Shown: positions 27,839 through 37,036, numbered from the stretch's first letter. The stretch is DNA of 64,000 nucleotides from Echinicola strongylocentroti (GCF_003260975.1 NZ_CP030041.1:6141501-6205500), one strand, 5' to 3'. The notes: a model not told the origin generated them from the sequence alone. Made by a program: numbers and translations.

Positions 27839-28198
27839 ATGAAGGATATTTTAGTAATAGAAGACGACCAACTCATTTTGAAAATGGTTGAATTTCGATT
27901 AAAAAAAGAAGGACATAAAGTGGTGATCGCTGAAGATGGTAATAAAGGGCTTGATGCATTAGATAATTGGGAACCGGATTTGATAATTACTGATATTATG
28001 GTTCCCTATAAAAGTGGTATAGAAATCATTGAATTTGCTAAGAATAAATACCCAAAATGTCCAATAATCGTTCTGAGCGCACTGGGAGATGAAGAGGGCA
28101 CTGTCATGGAAGCCTTTAACATGGGCGTTGCTGACTTTGTACCAAAACCCTTTAATCCCAATGAGCTTGCAATTCGCGTAAAGAGACTGTTCAATTAG
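27839..28198 (+). CDS. Stand-alone response-regulator receiver protein
   Basis: 119 residues, a single receiver domain with no output domain. Conserved residues are present: acidic pair Asp9/Asp10 (VIEDDQ), phospho-acceptor Asp52 (IITDIMVP), Ser80 (VLSALG) and Lys103 (VPKPFNP). Proteins like this signal by protein-protein contact. It is the first gene of a tight operon with a HEAT-repeat membrane protein, a glycosyltransferase and outer-membrane proteins, so it probably controls the activity of the synthase complex rather than transcription. No cognate histidine kinase is adjacent. Confidence 0.93.
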   Translation: MKDILVIEDDQLILKMVEFRLKKEGHKVVIAEDGNKGLDALDNWEPDLIITDIMVPYKSGIEIIEFAKNKYPKCPIIVLSALGDEEGTVMEAFNMGVADFVPKPFNPNELAIRVKRLFN

Positions 28199-28212
28199 TA
28201 ATAACTACCTTA

Positions 28213-29760
28213 TTGGGGAATATTTTGATAAAGATTAAAATATTGTTCATAATTTCTACGGTCTTTATAGCAAAGACGATGTCTGCTAGTGCTTTTCAGC
28301 TAGAGGATTCTTTGCGCACTACTGCTTTTTTGCAGCAAGTGGGCAAGGTGGAATTGATGAGCTATCGTCTAGGCTACACGTTGGCTGGTGAAAATAGCGA
28401 AAAGCTATCTGGTGAATTTCTTGACTATAACCGGGTATTGGCCTTTAGAGACTCCGTAGAGGAGGAGGGAAGCAGTCGTAGTAGTATCCATTACTATATT
28501 TCCGAAGAAGAAAAGGATATCCAGTCCATTACAAGCTATATTGATATTATCCGAAAAAATGACCTGTATATAGCCCAGCAAGATACAGGAAATGTCGATG
28601 AGGGAAATAGCCTGATTATTGAGGCCAACAAGCTTGGTTTTAAGCCATTTTATAAGTTCAGAAGAAGGATTTTGACGGATATCAAGTTCATTATCTTCAT
28701 CGGGATTTTGGCCTTGTTTATTATTACCTTCTTTGTACTGTTGTTTTTTATCATCATCGTGAGGTCAAGGAATGCACGGAAGGAAAGACAAGTAAAGGAA
28801 TATGAAGATACCTGTAGAGAACCTCTTTCTACCTTCCTTTTTGCCTATGATGTGGCAGAAGTAAAACAACTCACTTATGAGGAGATCAACGTCCTTTTCG
28901 CTACCAATGACTTTAAAAAACCGCTCTTCAAGGACACCCTGATCAAAGAAATCGTTAACCTGAACAAAAACCTTAAAGGCGATTTCAAAGAAAAGCTCAA
29001 AGTGATCTACACTACACTAAAGCTGGATGATCATTCCATAAGAAAACTTAAAAGTAGCAATTGGGAATTGCAGGCTACGGGCACTATGGAGCTATATGAG
29101 ATGAACATCGAGAAGGCAGTACCTCATTTGGAGAAGTTGCTTGACTCCAAAAATTTCGTCGTGAGGTCCACTGCCGTCAGGGCTTATCTCCAACTGAGCT
29201 CCAAAAAAGAGCTCAGCTTCTTAAGCCAACAAAACTACCCACTATCAAGGTGGCAGCAAATGGGGCTGTACAGGGTACTGCGCAATACTTCTTCCACTGG
29301 ACAAATTCATTTGAAAACATTATTAATGTCTGATAATGATAGTGTTAGGGTGTTTGGAGTGAAGTTGGTTAGACTTCTGGGAAGAATGGATGTCATTGAG
29401 AAGCTATCCCAAATGTTTCCCACTGCATCCTTGGAGGAGCAGTATGAAATTATCAAGACGTTCAACTCCCTTTCGGCTCATACAGAAATAGACTTGGTGC
29501 ATAGGAGTTTTCAAAGTAAAGACATCAAACTGGCTACTTTGTCTGCAGAATTGATGGGGGGCATAGGAAATGAAATATCTGTCGCCTTGCTGGTAGAAAA
29601 ATTACGCACCGAGACCCCTTTTTCTTTGGAAAAATGCATGATGACGAGTCTGTATAAATTGGATGAAGAAATGATGAACTGGGTGGTCGGTCATTTTGAA
29701 AGGCCGCGACTTGAATTGATTAGAAAACATATACAAGATAGTTTGTTGGAAAATGTATAG
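28213..29760 (+). CDS. Membrane-anchored HEAT-repeat protein, possible adaptor of an exopolysaccharide synthase
   Basis: 515 residues from a TTG start at 28,213; no ATG lies before the hydrophobic leader (IKILFIISTVFIA), and the TTG at 28,225 is an alternative. Layout: signal peptide or first membrane segment, a periplasmic segment of about 130 residues, a strong transmembrane helix at about 157-185, then a cytoplasmic alpha-helical domain with HEAT-like repeats (AVPHLEKLLDSKNFVVRSTA, LKTLLMSDNDSVRVFGVKLV). HEAT solenoids bind proteins; the neighbouring receiver and the glycosyltransferase whose start overlaps this gene by 8 bp are likely partners. No family name recognised. Confidence 0.85.
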   Translation: MGNILIKIKILFIISTVFIAKTMSASAFQLEDSLRTTAFLQQVGKVELMSYRLGYTLAGENSEKLSGEFLDYNRVLAFRDSVEEEGSSRSSIHYYISEEEKDIQSITSYIDIIRKNDLYIAQQDTGNVDEGNSLIIEANKLGFKPFYKFRRRILTDIKFIIFIGILALFIITFFVLLFFIIIVRSRNARKERQVKEYEDTCREPLSTFLFAYDVAEVKQLTYEEINVLFATNDFKKPLFKDTLIKEIVNLNKNLKGDFKEKLKVIYTTLKLDDHSIRKLKSSNWELQATGTMELYEMNIEKAVPHLEKLLDSKNFVVRSTAVRAYLQLSSKKELSFLSQQNYPLSRWQQMGLYRVLRNTSSTGQIHLKTLLMSDNDSVRVFGVKLVRLLGRMDVIEKLSQMFPTASLEEQYEIIKTFNSLSAHTEIDLVHRSFQSKDIKLATLSAELMGGIGNEISVALLVEKLRTETPFSLEKCMMTSLYKLDEEMMNWVVGHFERPRLELIRKHIQDSLLENV

Positions 29761-31180
29761 TCTGTTATTTGAACTTATAGTTGATTTGTTTGGCATCTTC
29801 TTTTTGCTGTATGGCTTTGCGGTGATCGTAATATACATGTCGATTACGGCACTCTCAGGTCTAGAGCTAATGGAGCAAGCGAAGAAAAATAAGTTTGTGG
29901 ATTATAAGGATGTAATTACGACACCCGTAGCACCAGGGGTATCTATATTGGCACCAGCATATAATGAAGGAAAGAGTTTAGTCCAAAACGTAAGAAGCTT
30001 GCTATCACTGCATTACAGTAAGTACGAAGTAATTATTATCAATGATGGCAGTAAGGATGATTCCATCGATATTTTGGTGAAGCATTTCGATCTAAAGAAG
30101 ACGGATTACGCTTTTGATCCCGCCATTGACACACAGCCAGTAAAGGCGATTTACAGGTCCAAGAATCCATCCTTCAGTAAACTTATAGTCGTAGATAAAG
30201 AAAATGGTGGTAAAGCTGATGCCCTGAATGCCGGTATCAATGTCGCCAATCAGGAGTTGATTGCCTGTATTGATGTTGATTGTATATTATCACCTGATAG
30301 CATCATACGGATGTTACGTCCTTTTCTGGAAGAGACCAATAGGCGGGTGATTGCCGTAGGCGGGGGCATCGGAATAGCCAATAACTGTGATATCAAGGAT
30401 GGCACAGTGGTAAAATACCGCGTGCCCAAAACCCTGCTTGGGAGATTTCAAGTGGTAGAGTATTTTAGGAGCTTTTTACTGGGAAGAATGGCTTGGTCAA
30501 GAGTAAATGGGCTATTGCTGATTTCTGGAGCTTTTGGTTTTTTTGATAAAGAACTGGTAAAAAAAGTGGGGGGCTACTTTCCAAAAACAGTTGGTGAAGA
30601 CATGGAATTAGTGGTGAGGATGAGGAGATACATGGAAGAACAGAAGGTTCCCTATAAAGTGGCTTTTGTCTCGGACCCGTTATGTTGGACCGAGGTTCCC
30701 GAAACAGAAGAAGTACTGTCCAAGCAACGTAATCGATGGATGAGAGGGACGATCGAAACCCTCCAACTGCACCGAAAAATGCAATTGAACCCGAAATATG
30801 GGGTGACAGGAATGATTAGTTTTCCTTTCTGGACATTGTTCGAAAAAAATGCTCCTATCATAGAGTTTTTGGGATTGATTTATACTTTCATTCTCATTTG
30901 CATGGGAGAATTCAGTGCTGTTTATTTTATCAGCCTGTTTGTCCTGATTTATTTCTTTTCGGTCATGTTGTCGTCGTTCAGTATTTTATTTGAAGAGCTT
31001 TCATTTAAGAAATATCGCGGAAAAGGTGAGTTAAGAAAGTTGATCATTACCGTCATGAAAGAGCCGTTCTTTGTCCACCCCAAACTGATGCTATGGTGTA
31101 TAAAGGGGCACTGGAACTTTGTCAAAGGAATAGGTGGCTGGGGCGAAATGGTCCGTGCTGGATTTAATAACGTCAAATAA
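29753..31180 (+). CDS. Processive family 2 glycosyltransferase (PgaC/IcaA/cellulose-synthase type)
   Basis: 475 residues. N-terminal membrane helix (about 5-30), GT-A domain from about 60 (SILAPAYNEGKS), and the processive GT2 motifs: NDGSKDD (Asp98), the DVD metal site (Asp174, Asp176), the catalytic-base motif GEDMEL (Asp283) and QRNRW (325-329). Several membrane helices follow at about 360-435. Enzymes of this kind polymerise a sugar nucleotide in the cytoplasm and thread the polymer out; PgaC makes poly-beta-1,6-GlcNAc. The polymer here is unknown. It overlaps the HEAT gene upstream and is followed by a YaiO-like barrel, the expected export partner. Confidence 0.93.
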   Translation: MYSLLFELIVDLFGIFFLLYGFAVIVIYMSITALSGLELMEQAKKNKFVDYKDVITTPVAPGVSILAPAYNEGKSLVQNVRSLLSLHYSKYEVIIINDGSKDDSIDILVKHFDLKKTDYAFDPAIDTQPVKAIYRSKNPSFSKLIVVDKENGGKADALNAGINVANQELIACIDVDCILSPDSIIRMLRPFLEETNRRVIAVGGGIGIANNCDIKDGTVVKYRVPKTLLGRFQVVEYFRSFLLGRMAWSRVNGLLLISGAFGFFDKELVKKVGGYFPKTVGEDMELVVRMRRYMEEQKVPYKVAFVSDPLCWTEVPETEEVLSKQRNRWMRGTIETLQLHRKMQLNPKYGVTGMISFPFWTLFEKNAPIIEFLGLIYTFILICMGEFSAVYFISLFVLIYFFSVMLSSFSILFEELSFKKYRGKGELRKLIITVMKEPFFVHPKLMLWCIKGHWNFVKGIGGWGEMVRAGFNNVK

Positions 31181-31202
31181 ACACTCCTCAATTCAAGTAA
31201 TT

Positions 31203-32435
31203 ATGAAAACCAAGGTATTTATTTTACATATAATCTGTTCATTGGCCATTATGAACGTCCATGGTCAGACGAGTTTTGACCCTGACAAAAAATTCTTGGA
31301 GGCAAGGCAGTTGGCATTTGACGGGAAGCGGGATGAAGCCATCGAGCTAGGGCTAAAAATAGTCGAAAAGTACCCGGGCTACAGCGATGTGTGGATACTC
31401 CTAGGCCGGGTAAATGCTTGGGAGGGAAAATACGATACGGCATCGGTATATTTTGAAAAGGCGATCGAAATAAGCCCCGATTATGAGGATGCCTATAACG
31501 GGTATTTGGATAATCTTTTTTGGGCGGAGCAATATGACCAAGCCGAAGAGGTCCTTCAGCGTGCCGAAGAGCAATTTGGCAAAAGTTCCTCATCTGCCTT
31601 GACCTACCGCAAATCAAGGCTGCATTACTACCGAGAGGAATATGAAGAAGCCTTGGAAATTGCGGATAAGCTGTACGAAAATGAAGCTGACATAGAGGGA
31701 TTGCTCAGCTATATCAATAACCTCCGACGATTTACGAGAAACAGCGCTGTGGGGCTTACAGTGGATTATGATAGTTTTCAGGGGGAGATTTCACCCTGGC
31801 AAACTTACGCGCTTTATGCCCGTACCCGGTTGGGTTTTATGGGTAGTGTGATCGCACGTGCCACACATTCGCACCGATTTGATGGTTACGGCACCCAGTA
31901 TGAATTAGATGCCTATCCGAGCTTGGGCAAAAATTCCTATGCCTACGTAAATGTTGGTTTTTCCAATGCGTCGTTTTTCCCCGATTACCGATTTGGAACA
32001 TCCATATACTGGAGTCTGCCTAAGGCTTTTGAATTCGATATTGGATACCGGCATTTAAAATTTTCAGAAATTACGCACATCCTTACAGCGTCTGTAGGTA
32101 AATATACGGGCAACTGGTGGTTAAATCTCCGTGCAAACCATGTGCCTTCGAGTTCTGGAGGTTCCATCAGTGGCAATGTCCAGGCGAGGTATTATTTTAA
32201 GGGTGCCGAAGATTACCTGATGGTGCAGTTCAGCACGGGAGTGAGCCCGGATGAAGAGGATAGGGACTTACAGTCTCAATTGCTGGATTCCTATAGAGGA
32301 AGAGTAGGCTATCAACAGCTTTGGACACCAAGGTGGATGGGGTATGCTTTTTTAGGTTATTCTTATGACGAGCTTAGCCCAGGAAACTACCGGCCCAATC
32401 TCAATATTTCTTTTGGTACAGAATTTAGATTTTGA
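31203..32435 (+). CDS. TPR plus YaiO-type outer-membrane beta-barrel protein
   Basis: The start at 31,203 (410 residues) is chosen because it gives a signal peptide (MKTKVFILHIICSLAIMNVHG); an upstream frame opening at 31,134 would overlap the GT2 gene. N-terminal TPR-like helices at about residues 25-165 (SVYFEKAIEISPDYEDAYNG, QYDQAEEVLQRAEEQFGKS) precede a C-terminal barrel with alternating aromatic strands, ending NISFGTEFRF with a terminal Phe. It resembles YaiO-family proteins found beside GT2 synthases. It probably guides the polymer through periplasm and outer membrane, comparable in role to PgaA. Confidence 0.87.
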   Translation: MKTKVFILHIICSLAIMNVHGQTSFDPDKKFLEARQLAFDGKRDEAIELGLKIVEKYPGYSDVWILLGRVNAWEGKYDTASVYFEKAIEISPDYEDAYNGYLDNLFWAEQYDQAEEVLQRAEEQFGKSSSSALTYRKSRLHYYREEYEEALEIADKLYENEADIEGLLSYINNLRRFTRNSAVGLTVDYDSFQGEISPWQTYALYARTRLGFMGSVIARATHSHRFDGYGTQYELDAYPSLGKNSYAYVNVGFSNASFFPDYRFGTSIYWSLPKAFEFDIGYRHLKFSEITHILTASVGKYTGNWWLNLRANHVPSSSGGSISGNVQARYYFKGAEDYLMVQFSTGVSPDEEDRDLQSQLLDSYRGRVGYQQLWTPRWMGYAFLGYSYDELSPGNYRPNLNISFGTEFRF

Positions 32436-33622
32436 TGACTGAAAACAAAGGCGCTTATCAATTTAATAAAGATGGTATCCTGCGTATCATCAGGTCGGTA
32501 TTGGTGGTGGTTATTCCATTTGTCGTTATTCCTGGGGTGAGTTATTTGGTTTGGCTCGTGAGCCCCGCCATTCAGAAAAACGTTTTGGTCATTGACAAAA
32601 CCGTTAGCGATGAAGAGCGACAAGAACACCGATCCATTTTCTGGGCCTTAAAACACCTCCGTTACCAAAAATCAAACGGAGAGGATTATCATTACAAAAA
32701 AGACTATTTCGGTTATTTCCCAGATTATGAGGAAGACAATAAAGCAAAAGGCCTAGAGAGGCTAACTCCCCATCAGCTTGATTCAGTAAAAAGATCAGCT
32801 GATGTGGTTTATCTTGTTGACAATTACGGGGTTTATCGTAGTGATTTTAATAAGAGCGAAAATGGAATTTCTCCCAAAATTTACGGCGGATTGACCAAAA
32901 CTGATGTAGAGCTACTTCGCTATTCTCTTGAGAAGGGCAAACTGGTATTTGCTGAATTTAATAGTATGGGTGCGCCTACCAGTAGACAAATGAGAAGTGA
33001 ATTTGAAAATCTGCTTTCTATCAAATGGACAGGATGGATAAGTCGGTATTTCGATGAAATGGATACCGTTATCAACAAAGAAATTCCCCAATGGCTAATT
33101 GATAATTATATCGAACAGCATGAAGAGGCCACGTGGAGTTTTGAAGGAGCAGCACAAATCTTTGTGAGTGAATTTGGTCAAATAGAAATAATGGAAGAGG
33201 GCGTGGACATCAATTTTAAAGTCCCGAAAGTTGTTTCCCCATTAAAAAGCCAAACTACTTACGGCTTGCCAAAAGAAGCGAATTATCCCTATTGGTTTGA
33301 AATATTACGAATAGACCGCACGTATGAAGTGTTGAGCTATTTTGACCTTGGTCCCACCACAAGTGGAGTTAATAAGTTAAAAGCCATGGGGCTGCCGCGG
33401 TATTTCCCAGCTGCGATCACCCGCCCAATGGGAGAATCAAGAGTGTATTACTTTACGGGAGATTTTGCGGATAATCCAGTAAATATAGAGACGGCTTCCT
33501 TTTTTGGTATTCCTACATTGTCCAAAATCGTCAATGAAAAAGATGATTACTCCAATAGAACCTCGTTCTTTTGGAACTATTACCTACCACTAATGAAACA
33601 CGCACTGAATGAACATAAATAG
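32435..33622 (+). CDS. Membrane-anchored protein of unknown function in exopolysaccharide operon
   Basis: 395 residues from the ATG at 32,435, which overlaps the previous stop by one base (TGATG). One N-terminal membrane helix (IIRSVLVVVIPFVVIPGVSYLVW in part), then a soluble, probably periplasmic domain. The segment from VLVIDKTVSDEERQEH through VVYLVDNYGVY to LLRYSLEKGKLVFAEFNS has the alternating strand/helix look of class I glutamine-amidotransferase-like folds; that is a guess from pattern only. No catalytic triad was identified. Its fixed place at the end of the operon suggests a role in polymer modification, length control or export. Confidence 0.8.
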   Translation: MTENKGAYQFNKDGILRIIRSVLVVVIPFVVIPGVSYLVWLVSPAIQKNVLVIDKTVSDEERQEHRSIFWALKHLRYQKSNGEDYHYKKDYFGYFPDYEEDNKAKGLERLTPHQLDSVKRSADVVYLVDNYGVYRSDFNKSENGISPKIYGGLTKTDVELLRYSLEKGKLVFAEFNSMGAPTSRQMRSEFENLLSIKWTGWISRYFDEMDTVINKEIPQWLIDNYIEQHEEATWSFEGAAQIFVSEFGQIEIMEEGVDINFKVPKVVSPLKSQTTYGLPKEANYPYWFEILRIDRTYEVLSYFDLGPTTSGVNKLKAMGLPRYFPAAITRPMGESRVYYFTGDFADNPVNIETASFFGIPTLSKIVNEKDDYSNRTSFFWNYYLPLMKHALNEHK

Positions 33623-33937
33623 CTTGGGGGATTTGAGGTAAATAAATCTCCACAATAGCTTTTAGGTAAATTTTATGGACCCCGCTTTATAGTACTACAA
33701 TTTGATTATACGCTTTCTTGCCAGTAGATTTTATTTCTCACAGAACACCCAGAATGAAATAAGGCTTTTCTGAGATTTCAGTGGTTTCTGTGAGCACCTA
33801 TTTACCATTTCTATAATTACTGGTGTCATTGCGGATATACATATACTACAATGATAATTTGCATTTAGAAAACAATTTCCTTGCATTCATCAGCGTTTTT
33901 GTTCAGTATAGTGGGGTGTATTGATGAATTTTGATAG
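33623..33937. other. Intergenic gap with inverted repeat
   Basis: 315 bp without a gene. An inverted repeat CTCACAGAA (33,738-33,746) / TTCTGTGAG (33,786-33,794) could fold into a long hairpin at the end of the exopolysaccharide operon; no T-run follows, so a terminator role is uncertain. The rest is AT-rich and probably holds the promoter of the thioredoxin-like gene. Confidence 0.5.
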
Positions 33938-35044
33938 ATGAAAAAAATCGTAGCCTTTTCTTTTTGGTTTATTACTGTTTTTTCGGTGGCAAATGCCCAA
34001 GCGATCAAAGTGGCCGAGCAAATCGGTGAAAGCCAACTTTCTCCATTAGCAGACCAAAAGCTAATGGTCGTTGATTTTTGGGCGAGTTGGTGTGCGCCGT
34101 GTATTCCTGCTACCCGTCAAATGGAAATCTATCAAGATCTCTTTAAAGATGAAATCTATTTTATAGCCATTTCTGATGAATATTATGGAACCATTACCAA
34201 CCATCTAAAAAAGCATCCAATCAAGTTGGCGGTTTATCAGGATGCTGATAACTATACTTTCAGAAAGTATAATGTAACCGCTAGGCCTCATGTGGCCGTG
34301 ATCAATACGAAGGGAAAGCTGATGTGGGAAGGAAAGCCAGGTGACTTAAGCCCCGAAAGACTACAAAAGTTACTTAAAAATGAGCGCAATAGGCAATCTG
34401 CACAATTGGCTTCCATAATTGAATATGAGTCAATAGAAGCGGAAACTACTGAGGTGGAGGAAGTGACGGAACTGGAAGTCGATTTCTGCAATGGCGATTG
34501 TACTGAGCAATTGGAAGTATATGGCGATTATGTTGATTATCAAGGGAAGCTATCACATCTATTGGCCACCTTATTTGGAGTAGCTGATGCAGAAGTCATC
34601 ATGGAATACCCAGATATCAATATCAATGCTAAGGTGCCGTATTCCCAATGGAGTAATTACCCGGAACAAGTAGCAACAGAAGTTACGGCTCAGTTTGGCT
34701 TAGAGGTATTGCAGAGTACAAAGGAAATGGATTTTCAGGAGTTGGTGCTAGTGGACAAAACCAAACTTTGGGACGATACCCAGATCAATTGGGGAAATGA
34801 AGACAATAAGGTCCTCGTGGGCACGAGTAGGATAGAGGCGGACGATATAAGTTTGGCGGAATTGGCCACATTACTTTCTAAAGAAAAAAAGGACCTATTC
34901 ATATACAGGGGAGAAGATGCCTATCAGAGAGATTGGGATTTTCACTATAAGTACAGTAACCTGATGAAGAGCGAACTGCACGATCAGTTTGGTATTGACC
35001 TTCGCCCGATGCGGTCTACGATTCCTGTTTTGCTGGTACGTTGA
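33938..35044 (+). CDS. TlpA-like thioredoxin-fold protein with C-terminal extra domain
   Basis: 368 residues, signal peptide (MKKIVAFSFWFITVFSVANA). A thioredoxin domain at about 25-150 has the active-site motif WCAPC (Cys52, Cys55) and cis-Pro region TARPHVAVI, so it is probably a periplasmic disulfide reductase/oxidase. Residues about 185-368 form a second domain (LLATLFGVADAEVIMEYPDI, VATEVTAQFGLEVLQSTKEM) reminiscent of DUF3738-type domains attached to TlpA proteins; that resemblance is from memory and unverified. Two further cysteines (FCNGDC) lie between the domains. Monocistronic; a dispersed repeat and a terminator follow. Confidence 0.87.
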   Translation: MKKIVAFSFWFITVFSVANAQAIKVAEQIGESQLSPLADQKLMVVDFWASWCAPCIPATRQMEIYQDLFKDEIYFIAISDEYYGTITNHLKKHPIKLAVYQDADNYTFRKYNVTARPHVAVINTKGKLMWEGKPGDLSPERLQKLLKNERNRQSAQLASIIEYESIEAETTEVEEVTELEVDFCNGDCTEQLEVYGDYVDYQGKLSHLLATLFGVADAEVIMEYPDININAKVPYSQWSNYPEQVATEVTAQFGLEVLQSTKEMDFQELVLVDKTKLWDDTQINWGNEDNKVLVGTSRIEADDISLAELATLLSKEKKDLFIYRGEDAYQRDWDFHYKYSNLMKSELHDQFGIDLRPMRSTIPVLLVR

Positions 35045-35121
35045 CTTGGTTTGGCATAGTGTCGGGATCCAAACAGGGCTTAAAGGGAGATTTGAGGGTT
35101 GGAAAAGGGTGTGACATTTTT

Positions 35122-35318
35122 AACCCGGTTTATGCATAAGGAATCGTCATCGCCTGTCCCGATAGCTATCGGGAAGGTTTGAAACTGCAAGAAAATCAGG
35201 CTGTTTGGAGATTGAGGCATCCGCCGCGGCGGATGGTGAAATCGAAAACAGCAGCGAAGCGACTGATTTTGAAGTAGGTTCATACCGCAATAGATAGGCT
35301 AATGCATATTCCGGGTTT
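35122..35318. repeat. Dispersed palindromic element, copy 2
   Basis: 197 bp with the same ends as copy 1: left AACCCGGTTTATGCATAAGG, right (reverse complement) AACCCGGAATATGCATTAGC. It has the AAAATCAG/CTGATTTT inner pair and two perfect internal palindromes, CCCGATAGCTATCGGG and CATCCGCCGCGGCGGATG (35,218-35,235). It lies between the thioredoxin gene and the terminator of the OmpA gene; the matching stretch next to the second OmpA copy does not contain it. Confidence 0.8.
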
Positions 35319-35357
35319 AATACTAAAATTAAGTCGAGCTCAGGTTATTATAAAAAG

Positions 35358-35393
35358 AAAGACGGCATCAAAGCTATTTTTGATGCCGTCTTT
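35358..35393. terminator. Bidirectional rho-independent terminator (copy 1)
   Basis: Perfect 15-bp stem AAAGACGGCATCAAA/TTTGATGCCGTCTTT with a short loop, A-rich on one side and T-rich on the other. It serves the minus-strand OmpA gene and probably the plus-strand thioredoxin gene. The identical structure recurs at 37,001-37,036. Confidence 0.88.
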
Positions 35394-35428
35394 TATCTAA
35401 AGAATTTGAATTTTTCGAATAGTTAAGA

Positions 35429-36556
35429 TTATTGAATAATTCTGAATTCTGTTCTACGGTTAGCTTGGTGTTGCGCATCTGTACAGTCTACACCGTTAGC
35501 GCATTTGTTTACCAATCGGGTTTCGCCATAACCCTTAGCCTCTAATCGGTTTCTATTGATACCTTTTCCTACCAAATAGTTCACCACAGATTGGGCTCTC
35601 TGCTGGGAAAGCGACAAATTGTAATCATCACTACCACGAGAATCTGTATGAGACATGATCTCAATTCTCAAAGCAGGACTATCCCTCATTACGGAAAGTA
35701 AGTTTTTATCGATGATATCTACTGATTTTGGTGTGATTTTGGCGCTGTTCAGCTCATAAAGTATGGGCAGTATATTGGCAGATCCTACCAGTTCACAGTT
35801 CACTTCTTCCCAAACGGTCATTCCTCCTTTTTTCACAAGTACTGATTTGTTGACAGTCTTGGTCACCGCAGGGATCGTTTTCTCTTCTACTCTGGCAGGT
35901 TGGTCCACCACTTGGCGGGTAATGGTGGAATATTTTGCAGGAATATCGATTTCATCAACTCTTGCAGGAGTTTTGATCACTTCTTTTCTGTAGACGGCTT
36001 TAACTTCGGAAGTCGAGGTAGAAGTTGTACGGGCATCTGAATTGAGTGTTTTGGTCGCAACTGCTTCACTTTTAGAAGGGTATTCTACGTAGCAGGCCAC
36101 CATACAGTCCTCCTTATTGGCAGAAGGGCAATCTTCCAATATGCGGTATTCCCATCTTCCTACTTCTGGATAGGTTTCTATCTCTTCTAGGTCATCCTGA
36201 AAGGTGGCTGGTATTACCTTAAGGTTTTTTGCCTCTTCTTTCGAAATATATGGCACCTCCACTGTTTCATAAACAGCAGGAACATAGTTTAACTTCTTTG
36301 ATGCTTCCTTGACTTCCACTCGCTCTTCCACGGTTTTGAAAGTGGCGGGATAAGTCGTTAGTACAGTATGCTGTGGTTTGACCATTACCGTAACTGTTTC
36401 TTCCCTGAATTCATCAGGCGTGATACATTTTACATAGCACTTTCCTGGGGATGGGTTTTCGGTTGGGGGGGCACTACCAGAGGGCTGTTGGTCCTGGGCT
36501 GCTACAAATCCCACTTGAAAGATAAAGCAGCATAGAGACAATTTAAAAATCTTCAT
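35429..36556 (-). CDS. OmpA-family peptidoglycan-associated protein, paralogue 1
   Basis: 375 residues, signal peptide (MKIFKLSLCCFIFQVGFVAA). A long middle region of short repeats of the type PAxYxTVE/PARVxExxIPA (residues about 55-245) is followed by a C-terminal OmpA domain at about 262-375 (ILYELNSAKITP, IEIMSHTDSRGSDDYNLSLS, QQRAQSVVNYLVGKGINRNR). OmpA domains bind peptidoglycan, so the protein probably tethers the envelope, with the repeat region as a stalk. It is a tandem duplicate of the 37,072 gene: the last about 250 bp and the terminator are almost identical, while the middle has diverged. Confidence 0.92.
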   Translation of the reverse strand: MKIFKLSLCCFIFQVGFVAAQDQQPSGSAPPTENPSPGKCYVKCITPDEFREETVTVMVKPQHTVLTTYPATFKTVEERVEVKEASKKLNYVPAVYETVEVPYISKEEAKNLKVIPATFQDDLEEIETYPEVGRWEYRILEDCPSANKEDCMVACYVEYPSKSEAVATKTLNSDARTTSTSTSEVKAVYRKEVIKTPARVDEIDIPAKYSTITRQVVDQPARVEEKTIPAVTKTVNKSVLVKKGGMTVWEEVNCELVGSANILPILYELNSAKITPKSVDIIDKNLLSVMRDSPALRIEIMSHTDSRGSDDYNLSLSQQRAQSVVNYLVGKGINRNRLEAKGYGETRLVNKCANGVDCTDAQHQANRRTEFRIIQ

Positions 36557-37000
36557 TTAAATATATGGATTGGTTTAAAACTGTTTGAAGATAATAAAAA
36601 TTGGTTAATTATTATTATTTAAATTTTAATTTGGCTATTTCAAACTAAAGTAAGTAATTAATAACATTTATATGCAAAATAGTAACCTATGTGAACTATA
36701 GTTTAATTATATGGATACACTATTATCAATGAGTATCGTGTAACAACACTTTCGGTTCAATTGATGTAAAAAATATTCAAATAGTTCTATAAATAGCAAC
36801 AACTTGAGCTCGACTTATTTTAAGTATTAAAAGCGTCATACGAACCCTTTTTAGGAGGATGTGGGTTGGAAAAGGGTGTGGCAACTCGCCGCGGCGAGCT
36901 GCCACGGCTTCCATCCCTTAAATCTCCCCCTAAGCCTCGCAGTGCATGTTCCGACCACTGTACGGAAACGATTTTATAATCGAACTGAGGTTATAAAAAG
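36557..37000. other. Promoter region of OmpA paralogue 1 and duplication-boundary sequence
   Basis: 444 bp with no gene. The left half is AT-rich and should hold the promoter of the minus-strand gene ending at 35,429. The right half holds a 24-bp imperfect palindrome (36,880-36,903, core CTCGCCGCGGCGAG) and the string GTTGGAAAAGGGTGTG, which also occurs at 35,098-35,113, marking the duplicated flank. A 60-residue frame at 36,861 has no supporting features. Confidence 0.55.
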
Positions 37001-37036
37001 AAAGACGGCATCAAAGCTATTTTTGATGCCGTCTTT
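37001..37036. terminator. Rho-independent terminator (copy 2)
   Basis: Same 15-bp stem AAAGACGGCATCAAA/TTTGATGCCGTCTTT as at 35,358; it lies just beyond the 3' end of OmpA paralogue 2 and was evidently duplicated with the gene. Confidence 0.88.

Noticed and set aside
31134..31202. Earlier start for the YaiO-type gene
   Set aside because: It would overlap the GT2 gene by 47 bp and hide the clear signal peptide that begins at 31,203.
33738..33794. Terminator after the exopolysaccharide operon
   Set aside because: The inverted repeat is real, but the loop is long and no T-run follows; kept only as an intergenic note.
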